Shown here: piece after piece, positions 20,732 to 28,762 of the stretch | Numbering within the stretch: the stretch's first letter is position 1 | Layout: every line of letters starts with the position of its first letter | Source of the DNA: Oceanobacillus senegalensis | GTDB taxonomy: Bacteria > Bacillota > Bacilli > Bacillales > Amphibacillaceae | Direction: 5' to 3' | Assembly (NCBI RefSeq): GCF_900176885.1 | Contig: NZ_LT839648.1 | Location: 300,516-364,515, forward strand | Length of the DNA stretch: 64,000 nucleotides | Position numbers and translations under genes: made by a program | The notes under the pieces: generated by a model | The model's input: only the letters and a program-made list of their open reading frames with translations | Database searches by the model: none | Told to the model about the DNA's origin: nothing

Positions 20732-20761
20732 TCAAATATCGAAATGAGGAGTGGGGACTTC

Positions 20762-21190
20762 GTGAATTGTCCAATTTGTGAAAAACATCAAAACAGAAAG
20801 GCTATTATCGATGAGAAGGAGAATTGGGTGATTTCACATGGCCCATTGTCTTCTCAGTTGCTAGGCTATATTTATTTGGAACCAAAAAGACATGTGGAAG
20901 ATTGGGCCCAATTTACAGAAGAAGAATTAGCTGAAATGGGTGCTCTTATGAAAGAAGTAGAAGAAGCAATCCAAAAAATATTACCTATCGATCGGCTTTA
21001 CATGGTGGCCATCAGTGAAGCGGTTAGGCATTTGCATGTACATCTCATACCAAGGGAGGAAGGGATGAAGGTGAAAGGTACTGCCTTGATTGAACAGGCC
21101 ACCCAGCAGAAGGTGAAATCTACTGCAACGGTTACACACGAACAGTTGGAACAGTTTTGTAATCAGCTTCGGATCCAACTATCGATATAA
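20762..21190 (+). CDS. HIT family nucleotide hydrolase/transferase
   Basis: A 142-residue protein with the histidine triad HLHVHLIP (H90, H92, H94 from the chosen GTG) and an N-terminal CPIC pair. An upstream in-frame ATG at 20744 overlaps the RBS AGGAGTGGGG; the GTG at 20762 fits better. HIT proteins hydrolyse or transfer nucleotidyl groups (dinucleotides, AMP-lysine, nucleotide sugars). Its position between kdsC and the ABC exporter, in tight spacing, suggests a role tied to the polymer such as turnover of a nucleotide by-product. That is inference. Confidence 0.85.
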   Translation: MNCPICEKHQNRKAIIDEKENWVISHGPLSSQLLGYIYLEPKRHVEDWAQFTEEELAEMGALMKEVEEAIQKILPIDRLYMVAISEAVRHLHVHLIPREEGMKVKGTALIEQATQQKVKSTATVTHEQLEQFCNQLRIQLSI

Positions 21191-21217
21191 AGAAAATACA
21201 TACTAAGGTGTTATGTC

Positions 21218-21991
21218 ATGGCTTCAAAAGTTTGGGAAAACAAAGATTTTATCAAAACACTCTCCAAAAGAGAGATTATATCCAAGTACAAACAATCACT
21301 ACTGGGTAAGTTATGGATATTAATAGAACCCATGGGCTTAATGATTGTGCTAAGCCTTGTGTTTTCTGTTTTTGTTCGAGTACCTAGTGAAGGGGTGCCA
21401 TATGCAGCTTTTTTATTCGTGGCTTTGCTTCCTTGGCTGTACTTTAATAAGGCTGTTGGCGCCTCATCGAAAATCATCGTGACTAGCGCAGGCTTAATTA
21501 GGCAACGGAACTTTTACCGGCCAGCACTGGTTTTCATTAAGCTATTGTCGGAGACCATTAATTTCGGAATTACATTAATTGGACTGGTTATCGTGTTAGG
21601 CTATTACCACATTATACCGGGTGTCAATGCGTTGTACGCTATTCCCATATTAATGATTCAAATCATCATGATGCTGGGACTCATGCTGTTTTTGTCAGCA
21701 GCAAATGCTTATGTTCGGGATGTAGGATTAGTCGCACCCATTATTTTACGATTAGGACGTTATTTATCCCCGATTATGTATTCCTTTCATACCATTCCAG
21801 CGCCCATTCAGCCCATTATGGCATTCAATCCATTGGCTGGAATTTTCGATGGATATCGACAAGCCATATTGCATAATCAAGTCCCAGATATGAAGATGCT
21901 ACTCTATTCCTTTCTATTTAGTATCGTTGTATTTCTGGTTGGCTTGGTTACGTTTAAACTGTTAGAGAAAAATTTTGCAGATGTTGTATAA
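21218..21991 (+). CDS. ABC-2 type polysaccharide export permease (KpsM/TagG-like)
   Basis: A 257-residue permease with six membrane helices and the ABC-2 N-terminus REIISKYKQSLLGKLWILIEPM, as in KpsM, Wzm and TagG. It should form the channel of a glycolipid exporter with the ATPase that starts 12 nt downstream. AAGGTG precedes the start. Context (Kdo synthesis, KpsC/KpsS) favours export of a Kdo-bearing glycolipid rather than teichoic acid. Confidence 0.88.
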   Translation: MASKVWENKDFIKTLSKREIISKYKQSLLGKLWILIEPMGLMIVLSLVFSVFVRVPSEGVPYAAFLFVALLPWLYFNKAVGASSKIIVTSAGLIRQRNFYRPALVFIKLLSETINFGITLIGLVIVLGYYHIIPGVNALYAIPILMIQIIMMLGLMLFLSAANAYVRDVGLVAPIILRLGRYLSPIMYSFHTIPAPIQPIMAFNPLAGIFDGYRQAILHNQVPDMKMLLYSFLFSIVVFLVGLVTFKLLEKNFADVV

Positions 21992-22003
21992 GGGTGATAA
22001 AAA

Positions 22004-22795
22004 ATGGAAGATTACGCCATTCACTTAGAGAATGTTGGAAAAAAATATAAAGAAAATGCTAGCCGATTATTTAATGTCCGCGATAAATTGCTTTTTAGAA
22101 AAGCGAAGAAACAGGACAGGTGGTCTATTAAAGATGTTACGCTCTCGATTCGAAAAGGGGAATCGGTTGCGATAATTGGGGACAATGGTTCTGGTAAAAG
22201 TACGTTGCTGAGAATGATATTAGGTGTTACCTCTCCAACAACAGGAAAGGTGACGGTGAATGGGCGAATAGGTGGTCTGATTGAGTTGGGTGCCGGATTT
22301 CAAAAGGAATTATCTGGACGGGAAAACATCTATATGAACGGCGTTGTCCTCGGTTTAACAGAAAAGGAAATTGATCAAGTGATGGATGACATTATTGCGT
22401 TTTCTGAGTTGGAACATCATATAGACAAGCCAATAAAAACTTTCTCTTCTGGAATGAAGGTCAGACTAGGTTTTTCCATTGCCATTCATGTTCATTCCGA
22501 TATCGTATTGCTGGATGAAGTATTGGCAGTTGGAGATAAACATTTTCGCAAAAAAGCGTTACAGGCCATCAGACAATTTCTGAAAGGGAAAACCATTGTG
22601 TTTGTTTCCCATAGTGCACATCAAGTGCGAGCGGTTTGTGAAAAAGCGATTGTTCTTGACCAAGGAGAAGTCGTTTATTTTGGGGATGTAGATTCGGCAT
22701 TAGATCTTTATGAAAATGAAATAGTAGAAAGGAAGGACAAAGAGATTGAAGAAAAAAACAACAAATATCGTAAAAAAGACTCTATCACAACTTAA
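22004..22795 (+). CDS. ABC export ATPase (KpsT/TagH-like)
   Basis: A 263-residue ATPase: Walker A GDNGSGKST (59-67), the extended Q-loop region LGAGFQKELSGREN typical of polysaccharide exporters, signature FSSGMKVRLGF (147 onward) and Walker B IVLLDEVLAVGD. It lacks the C-terminal carbohydrate-binding domain of Wzt, so it resembles KpsT. Its end overlaps the next gene by 50 nt, indicating coupling. Confidence 0.9.
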   Translation: MEDYAIHLENVGKKYKENASRLFNVRDKLLFRKAKKQDRWSIKDVTLSIRKGESVAIIGDNGSGKSTLLRMILGVTSPTTGKVTVNGRIGGLIELGAGFQKELSGRENIYMNGVVLGLTEKEIDQVMDDIIAFSELEHHIDKPIKTFSSGMKVRLGFSIAIHVHSDIVLLDEVLAVGDKHFRKKALQAIRQFLKGKTIVFVSHSAHQVRAVCEKAIVLDQGEVVYFGDVDSALDLYENEIVERKDKEIEEKNNKYRKKDSITT

Positions 22796-25700
22796 CCTAT
22801 CCAAACCTGAAACTAAGTCTCCTCAAAAAATTCCTTATGAAAAAGTAGGAAGTAATTGGAATGATGCAGAAAAGCCGATTGCATTTATGTATGGTTTTAA
22901 CCCCTGGAAACGAGAACATATCAGTCATGTTTTCCCGGAATACCGAACGGCTTTTGTGTTTGGTAATGCGGATTTGAATCGCCTTATGCCCTATTTTCCA
23001 AGTGACGGCCACATGGTGTTTATTGTCTGGGGATATAAGGAACCTACTAAAATTAGAAAGTATGCAAAAGAAAAAGGCATTCAAATCATCCGAACCGAAG
23101 ATGGTTTTGTTCGTTCCCTTGGTTTAGGTGCGGGACACAGTTTGCCAATGTCTGTCGTTGCGGATGAGAAGGGTCTTTATTATAACGCACAAAAGCCTTC
23201 CGAGCTGGAGCATATTCTCCTACAGTATGATTTTGCTGCTCATCAGAATTTATTAGAAAACGCCAAAGCAAGTATGGAAAAACTTATACAGGCAGGGGTT
23301 AGTAAGTATAATCATGTGGGTAAAACGAACGTCAAAAAAATTTACGGAGAGAAAACCAACAAGCGGATATTAGTCATTGGTCAGGTCGAGGAAGATGCTT
23401 CCATTCAATACGGTTGTGATCGGGAAATGACGAATAATGATTTGGTATGGGCAGCGTATCGTGAAAATCCAGATGCCGAGATTATTTACAAACCACATCC
23501 CGACGTTTTAACGGGCCATCGAAATATGGTTTCTGATCCAGAGGATGTTTCACATGTTGCCAAGGTCGTGACAGAGCCTTTAGGTATAGTGGACGCGCTA
23601 GAGACGATTGATCATGTGTATACGATTACGTCACTGGCAGGATTTGAAGCGTTAATGAGAGGGATTACGGTCACCTGTTTCGGGATGCCTTTTTATGCAG
23701 GGTGGGGGTTAACCGATGACAGACAGGCGAATAAACGGCGTAATCGAAAATTAACCTTGGAGGAATTATTTGCTGGTGCCTATATACTGTATCCAAGATA
23801 TATCAGCTTACAAACGAATAAATTGATAGATTGTAAGCAAGCGATTGATGAATTAATGGAACAAATAGAAAAGGACCGGCTTCAAAAGGAAGAGGAATAC
23901 AAGCAGAAACTATTAAAAAAGAAAGATAAAACGAAAAAGCCTTTTGTAGAAGTAGGAGAGAACTGGGAAGATGATACAGAAGAGAAGCCAATCGCGTATA
24001 TGTTTGGCTTTAATCCCTGGAAACGAGAGCATATCAGTCGCTTCTTCCCAGAATATCGAACGGCATTTGCATTCGGGAAGACGGACTTAGAGAAACTATT
24101 GCCTTATATAATTGATGACCCCCATTTCGTATTTATTGTCTGGGGATTTAAGGAACCGGACGATATTAGAGAGTATGCAGAATCTCATCAAATTAAATTA
24201 ATTCGAACGGAAGATGGCTTTGTTCGCTCCCTTGGTTTAGGTGCGGGACATAGTTTACCAATGTCCATTGTGGCTGATGAGCAAACATTGTATTTTGATT
24301 CCCGCAGTCCATCTGATTTAGAGCAGATTCTACAAACCTATGATTTTAAGGGTCAACCCGAATTATTGGAAACAGCTAAACGGAATATCGAAAAGCTCAA
24401 CTATACTGGTATTAGTAAATATAATCATGTTGGTCCAACAGATATAGAAAAAATCTACGGGAAGAAAACGAAGAAGCGGATTTTAGTCATTGGACAGGTA
24501 GAGGAAGATGCTTCGATAAAGTATGGCTGTGATCGGGAAATTACCAATAATGATTTGGTATGGGCAGCATATCGTGAAAATCCAGATGCCGAGATTATTT
24601 ATAAGCCCCATCCTGATGTATTAACCGGTCATCGGAACATGATCTCTGACCCCATGGCGGTCGCACATATCGCTCATGTTGTAACAGAACCGTTAAGTTT
24701 AGTGGATTCACTAAAAACCATTGATCATGTTTACACAATTACTTCCTTATCCGGATTTGAAGCATTAATCAGAGGTATAAGCGTGACTTGTTTTGGCTCC
24801 CCTTTTTATGCAGGGTGGGGGCTCACGGATGATAGACAACCAAATGATCGACGTAATCGAAAACTGACAATAGAGGAATTATTTGCGGGAGCCTATTTAG
24901 TTTATCCAAGATATATTAGTCTAGAAACAAATCAATTAATCGATTGTGACCGAACCATAGATGAACTCCTCTCAACGAAAATAAATCATATGATGAAGGA
25001 AGTATCGGAAAGCAATAATGAATTAGCAATAGCTGATTTGGAACAGCTAATCCAAAAAGCGGTTGAGTTAGAAGTGGATATTCAGAATAACTACTTACGA
25101 TTAGCGAAATTATCGGAGATGAAAAAAGATTTCCATACGAGTATTCGGTATTACCAAATGGTTCTGCAGTCTTGTGAAAACCAGACACAAAAGGCTGAGA
25201 TTAGCTATAAAATAGCGGAATTAAAGATAAAAGTTGGAGATTTTCATGACGTAAAAGATTATTTATATACTGCGATGAATTTGCTGAATGATTATTCGTC
25301 TCTCGTTCTATTAGTAAATTATGTATGGGAGAATGAGGGCTTGACACCAGAGTGCATGGATTTAGTGAAGCGATTAGAAGCTAGAACCAATCAACTGTCA
25401 GCAGAGGAATACCTTCTTTTAGCAGCCATTTACAATGATTGCGGATTCTATCAAAAAGCTCTTACATTGGTGGAAAAGGCTTTGAATCTGGATAGCAATG
25501 TCATGAAAAAGTGCAGATATCTAGCATTAATAGCGATGGTAGATTTTAGAGCTCCGGAATTAATAGGGAATTCTGCTATTGAAAATGTATATTTCCATGA
25601 ATTAAAACGTTTTGAAGGAAGCTTTGAACAGCTAATCCGAGAGGCGGAGGGTGACATTTGTGTGGTGGGGAACCAACCTTCAAGTAAGGATATAGGGAAC

Positions 25701-26153
25701 GGGGAACGGGTGAATCACACAAGATTAGTTATTCGGGTTGATGATTATTCTATAGAATACCCTAAGTACCTTAGTTATGGTACCAAAACAAATATATGGG
25801 TGAAACAACCAACCTATGAAAAGAGTTATCGAAGAAATGTAAAGGACTTGGATCTAGTAGTAATCAGTGGGGCGAATGTGGAACATACTCATGAACATGG
25901 TGTCGACCTTTTCATTGATTTTTTAGATGCAGAAAAACCAGTACAGACGATACCACATCCGATATATACGGAACTAGTTGGAAAATTAGGTGCGAAACCT
26001 AGTACAGAATTGCTTGTTTTATATTGGATCTATAAAATTCAAGGTCCTATTCCTCGAGAGAATATAGTAGGCTTTTCCAACGAGAATCCAATAGAAATGT
26101 CTATCGTTGAAAGTATCACTTTACATGACTATGTCCAGCCGTTGACGAGATAG
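22746..26153 (+). CDS. KpsC-KpsC-TPR-GT29-like fusion glycosyltransferase
   Basis: A 1135-residue protein. Residues about 42-372 and 413-743 are two closely similar KpsC-type modules, each with FNPWKREHIS, RTEDGFVRSLGLGAGHSLPM, VIGQVEEDAS, IYKPHPDVLTGHRNM, YTITSL(A/S)GFEAL and FYAGWGLTDDR. About 780-925 looks like TPR repeats. About 965-1100 carries ICVVGNQPSSKDIGNGE, LVIRVDD and YGTKTNIWV, resembling the GT29 sialyltransferase fold motifs. KpsC in E. coli adds alternating beta-Kdo residues with two divergent modules; here the modules look like a recent tandem copy. The TTG start follows AAAGGAAGG and lies inside the upstream ATPase gene. Confidence 0.85.
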   Translation: MKKKTTNIVKKTLSQLNLSKPETKSPQKIPYEKVGSNWNDAEKPIAFMYGFNPWKREHISHVFPEYRTAFVFGNADLNRLMPYFPSDGHMVFIVWGYKEPTKIRKYAKEKGIQIIRTEDGFVRSLGLGAGHSLPMSVVADEKGLYYNAQKPSELEHILLQYDFAAHQNLLENAKASMEKLIQAGVSKYNHVGKTNVKKIYGEKTNKRILVIGQVEEDASIQYGCDREMTNNDLVWAAYRENPDAEIIYKPHPDVLTGHRNMVSDPEDVSHVAKVVTEPLGIVDALETIDHVYTITSLAGFEALMRGITVTCFGMPFYAGWGLTDDRQANKRRNRKLTLEELFAGAYILYPRYISLQTNKLIDCKQAIDELMEQIEKDRLQKEEEYKQKLLKKKDKTKKPFVEVGENWEDDTEEKPIAYMFGFNPWKREHISRFFPEYRTAFAFGKTDLEKLLPYIIDDPHFVFIVWGFKEPDDIREYAESHQIKLIRTEDGFVRSLGLGAGHSLPMSIVADEQTLYFDSRSPSDLEQILQTYDFKGQPELLETAKRNIEKLNYTGISKYNHVGPTDIEKIYGKKTKKRILVIGQVEEDASIKYGCDREITNNDLVWAAYRENPDAEIIYKPHPDVLTGHRNMISDPMAVAHIAHVVTEPLSLVDSLKTIDHVYTITSLSGFEALIRGISVTCFGSPFYAGWGLTDDRQPNDRRNRKLTIEELFAGAYLVYPRYISLETNQLIDCDRTIDELLSTKINHMMKEVSESNNELAIADLEQLIQKAVELEVDIQNNYLRLAKLSEMKKDFHTSIRYYQMVLQSCENQTQKAEISYKIAELKIKVGDFHDVKDYLYTAMNLLNDYSSLVLLVNYVWENEGLTPECMDLVKRLEARTNQLSAEEYLLLAAIYNDCGFYQKALTLVEKALNLDSNVMKKCRYLALIAMVDFRAPELIGNSAIENVYFHELKRFEGSFEQLIREAEGDICVVGNQPSSKDIGNGERVNHTRLVIRVDDYSIEYPKYLSYGTKTNIWVKQPTYEKSYRRNVKDLDLVVISGANVEHTHEHGVDLFIDFLDAEKPVQTIPHPIYTELVGKLGAKPSTELLVLYWIYKIQGPIPRENIVGFSNENPIEMSIVESITLHDYVQPLTR

Positions 26154-26167
26154 GATAGGAAAAATGG

Positions 26168-27286
26168 ATGAAGCATATGAACACATTCAAGCAAACAATT
26201 AAAAAAGGTATGAAAAAAATCGTCAAGAGGGCTATAGCTTATGGCACGATTTGGTATTGGAAATTTAGACCGATCCAACAGACGGAAAAACCGGTTGCTT
26301 TTCTTTTCCACGTATCGAAGTGGAAGCAACCCTATCTCTCATCTTTTCTAGAAGGGTACGAGTTACGTTTTGTTCCTTTTGATTATAAGTTTGCGTTTCT
26401 ACGATATGAATTGGAAAAGTATACGAACAAGATATTTATGGTTTGGGGCTATCCTCAGGATGATGAATTAATCCTTTACGCCCAAAAACATCAAATTGCC
26501 ATTTTTCGAATGGAAGATGGGTTTGTTCGCTCCAAGGGACTGGGTTCAATGCATACCCCACCCTATTCCATATGTATCGATAATAGGGGGATGTACTTTG
26601 ATGCAACTCAGCCTAGTGATTTAGAGGAAATCTTAAATACGTACCCCTTTCAGGAGGATGCCATACTCATGACGGAAGCGGTCCGTTGTATAAAGTTATT
26701 AACCAAATATGGCATTAGTAAGTACAATCATATCCAAAGGAAAGATATGGCAGCAATTTATGGATCAAAGACGAAAAAAAGAATTCTAGTTATTGGGCAG
26801 GTGGAAGATGATGCCTCGATTGAAAAAGGAAGTTTTAAAAAGTGGACAAACAATGACCTCGTTCGTATTGCTAGTAACGAAAATCCGGATGCAGAGATTA
26901 TGTATAAACCCCATCCAGATGTCATGACCGGAAGACGGAAAAATCAATCAAACCCTGATGACATTAGGCATCTAGCAACCATCATAGAAGAACCGGTAAG
27001 ATTAGTAGATGCTTTACAGTCCATTGATCATGTATATACGATTACTTCTCTTTCTGGATTTGAGGCACTGATTAGAGGCATCCCTGTAACGACATTGGGA
27101 GCACCATTTTATTCAGGCTGGGGGTTAACCGATGATCGGCAACCTGTTCATAGACGGAAGCGGAAGTTATCATTACTAGAATTATTTGCTGGTGCGTATA
27201 TTTTATATCCTAACTATAGAGACCCTTATACAAAGGAGAAATTAACACTGGAAGAGACCATAAAACGAATTAATAATCATGGCTAA
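26168..27286 (+). CDS. single-module KpsC-like beta-Kdo transferase
   Basis: A 372-residue protein with one KpsC module: FRMEDGFVRSKGLGSMHTPP, VIGQVEDDAS, MYKPHPDVMTGRR, YTITSLSGFEALIRG and FYSGWGLTDDRQP. It follows the fusion protein after 14 nt. It is clearly more divergent than the two modules of that fusion, so it probably has a different linkage or acceptor specificity. The basic N-terminal 35 residues may contact the membrane. Confidence 0.85.
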   Translation: MKHMNTFKQTIKKGMKKIVKRAIAYGTIWYWKFRPIQQTEKPVAFLFHVSKWKQPYLSSFLEGYELRFVPFDYKFAFLRYELEKYTNKIFMVWGYPQDDELILYAQKHQIAIFRMEDGFVRSKGLGSMHTPPYSICIDNRGMYFDATQPSDLEEILNTYPFQEDAILMTEAVRCIKLLTKYGISKYNHIQRKDMAAIYGSKTKKRILVIGQVEDDASIEKGSFKKWTNNDLVRIASNENPDAEIMYKPHPDVMTGRRKNQSNPDDIRHLATIIEEPVRLVDALQSIDHVYTITSLSGFEALIRGIPVTTLGAPFYSGWGLTDDRQPVHRRKRKLSLLELFAGAYILYPNYRDPYTKEKLTLEETIKRINNHG

Positions 27287-27321
27287 TGCAATAGCTTGCT
27301 ATTTTTAAGAGGAGTGTTTGA

Positions 27322-28014
27322 ATGACAAAAGTGAGCCAAAAAGAATTATCTACAAAAGGAATATATATAGATGATGTGGATCAGTTGATTGAGAAAGTCA
27401 CATTCGAACCCCCCGTTAGGTCAAGAAATACAATCATTCATTCGGCAGGGGTTATCGGTGCCTACACGAATTTAAGGGGAGGAGTGATTCGTAATGTAAA
27501 ATCAGTAGGAAGATTTTGCAACTTAGCTCCTGGTTTTACCATTGGAATGGGCGAGCATCCAATCCACTATTTAAGCACACACGACTTTCAGTATAGTGAA
27601 ACGTTTGGTTTTGGTTCATGGGAAGAGGCTAGAAATTTTAAAACAAGTGTACCCAGAATAAAAAGTAAGCCTAGTCCGGTAATTGGAAATGATGTTTGGA
27701 TTGGAGCAAATGTTACAATTTTGAAAGGCGTAACCATTGGCGATGGCGCTGTTATTGCTGCAGGTGCGGTCGTGAATAAGGATGTCGAACCATATGCGAT
27801 TGTAGGTGGCGTCCCTGCGAAAGTTATTAAGTATCGTTTTGATAAAAGAGTGAGAGACAAGCTCCTGAAATTAAAATGGTGGAATTATACATTAGAATCA
27901 CTAGAAGGCATCCAATTTGATGACGTAGAAGTCGCTATCAAGCAGCTCGAAGAAAGAAAAGAAAAAGGATTATTGGAAGAAAGGAAAAAGCCAAGGATTA
28001 AAGTGGTTGTTTAG
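27322..28014 (+). CDS. hexapeptide-repeat O-acetyltransferase (CatB-like)
   Basis: A 230-residue left-handed beta-helix acyltransferase. [35 protein letters not shown] is the hexapeptide core (quoted here in parts: [30 protein letters not shown]), ending in the typical [21 protein letters not shown] precedes the start. As the last gene of the Kdo locus it probably O-acetylates a sugar of the polymer. Xenobiotic acetyltransferase activity is the alternative, less likely here. Confidence 0.85.
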   Translation: MTKVSQKELSTKGIYIDDVDQLIEKVTFEPPVRSRNTIIHSAGVIGAYTNLRGGVIRNVKSVGRFCNLAPGFTIGMGEHPIHYLSTHDFQYSETFGFGSWEEARNFKTSVPRIKSKPSPVIGNDVWIGANVTILKGVTIGDGAVIAAGAVVNKDVEPYAIVGGVPAKVIKYRFDKRVRDKLLKLKWWNYTLESLEGIQFDDVEVAIKQLEERKEKGLLEERKKPRIKVVV

Positions 28015-28074
28015 GAGAATACCAATTATTTGCATGCGATGTATTTTTAAAAAATAACCCCTCTTAAACAAAAG

Positions 28075-28103
28075 TTAACAATAGGTTTAAATGTAGTTAA
28101 TAG
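28075..28103 (+). promoter_or_regulatory. candidate promoter of the ugp leader
   Basis: TTAACA (28075-28080) and TAATAG (28098-28103) lie 17 nt apart, just ahead of the second GlpP-type leader. Confidence 0.45.
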
Positions 28104-28126
28104 TAGTTTGGTACATTAATAATTGA

Positions 28127-28213
28127 AAAGTGAATAGATTCAAGGTGCGATTAGAGAGACCTCAAAATAGGATGTGTGTATATTTCAGCATACATTCATT
28201 TTGAGGTCTCTTT
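28127..28213 (+). promoter_or_regulatory. second GlpP-type leader hairpin
   Basis: GAGACCTCAAAAT (28156-28168) pairs exactly with ATTTTGAGGTCTC (28198-28210). The upstream segment AAGTGAATAGATTCAAGGT and the AGAGAGACC start of the stem match the leader at 11111-11206. The T-tract is short (CTTTG), so termination may be weaker. It lies about 550 nt before ugpB, with dispersed repeats in between. Confidence 0.55.
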
Positions 28214-28301
28214 GCATGCACGGCTGTTTATGTATTTTTGTTGCTTATCGTGTCGCATTAGAAAGAAAATACGTAGTAACTAAAAGTCAAGATAGTATGA
28301 T

Positions 28302-28322
28302 AATACCGCTGCGGAAATACAC
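28302..28322 (-). repeat. end fragment of dispersed repeat
   Basis: AATACCGCTGCGGAAATACAC is the near-exact reverse complement of the right end of the repeat at 28497-28619. Confidence 0.6.
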
Positions 28323-28496
28323 CATACACGTGCTATTCTGACAGGACAAGGAAGGCTTCGTCAACACGACATCTCCGTTAGAAAATCGGATAGTATGTAT
28401 GTCAAGGAGGCAACTTCACTTCGTTCCAATCCACTATTTAATATGTGGATAAATTTATGCCATAAATATAAGGCGTTGCGATGTTTAGCACCAACC

Positions 28497-28619
28497 AGCG
28501 AAGGAAATACACGAAGACTCCTGTGGGAGCAGAGGCCTAGGTGAGACCCCGGAGTGCGTAGCACGAGGAGGGCTCAGCAGCCACCCACGGAAAGCGTAGT
28601 GTATTTCCGTAGCGGTATT
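28497..28619. repeat. dispersed palindromic intergenic repeat
   Basis: A 123-nt element with inverted ends GGAAATACAC (28503-28512) and GTGTATTTCC (28599-28608). Its GC-rich interior includes CTCCTGTGGGAGCAGAGGCC and CACGAGGAGGGCTCAGCAGCC. Partial copies occur near 3189, 6072, 17509, 28302 and 45859. It has no coding capacity. It resembles repeats I know from intergenic regions of Bacillaceae. Confidence 0.7.
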
Positions 28620-28762
28620 CCAGATTTCGGGTGAAGTTACTGCGTGTGCAACAACAACCTCTTAAACAGCCAAATATAACAAGTGGGGGGATTGATGAAG
28701 GGACAAGCATCTCATGTAGTGATAAATCGAATTCCAATAAAAAAACAATGGGGGAATGAAAA

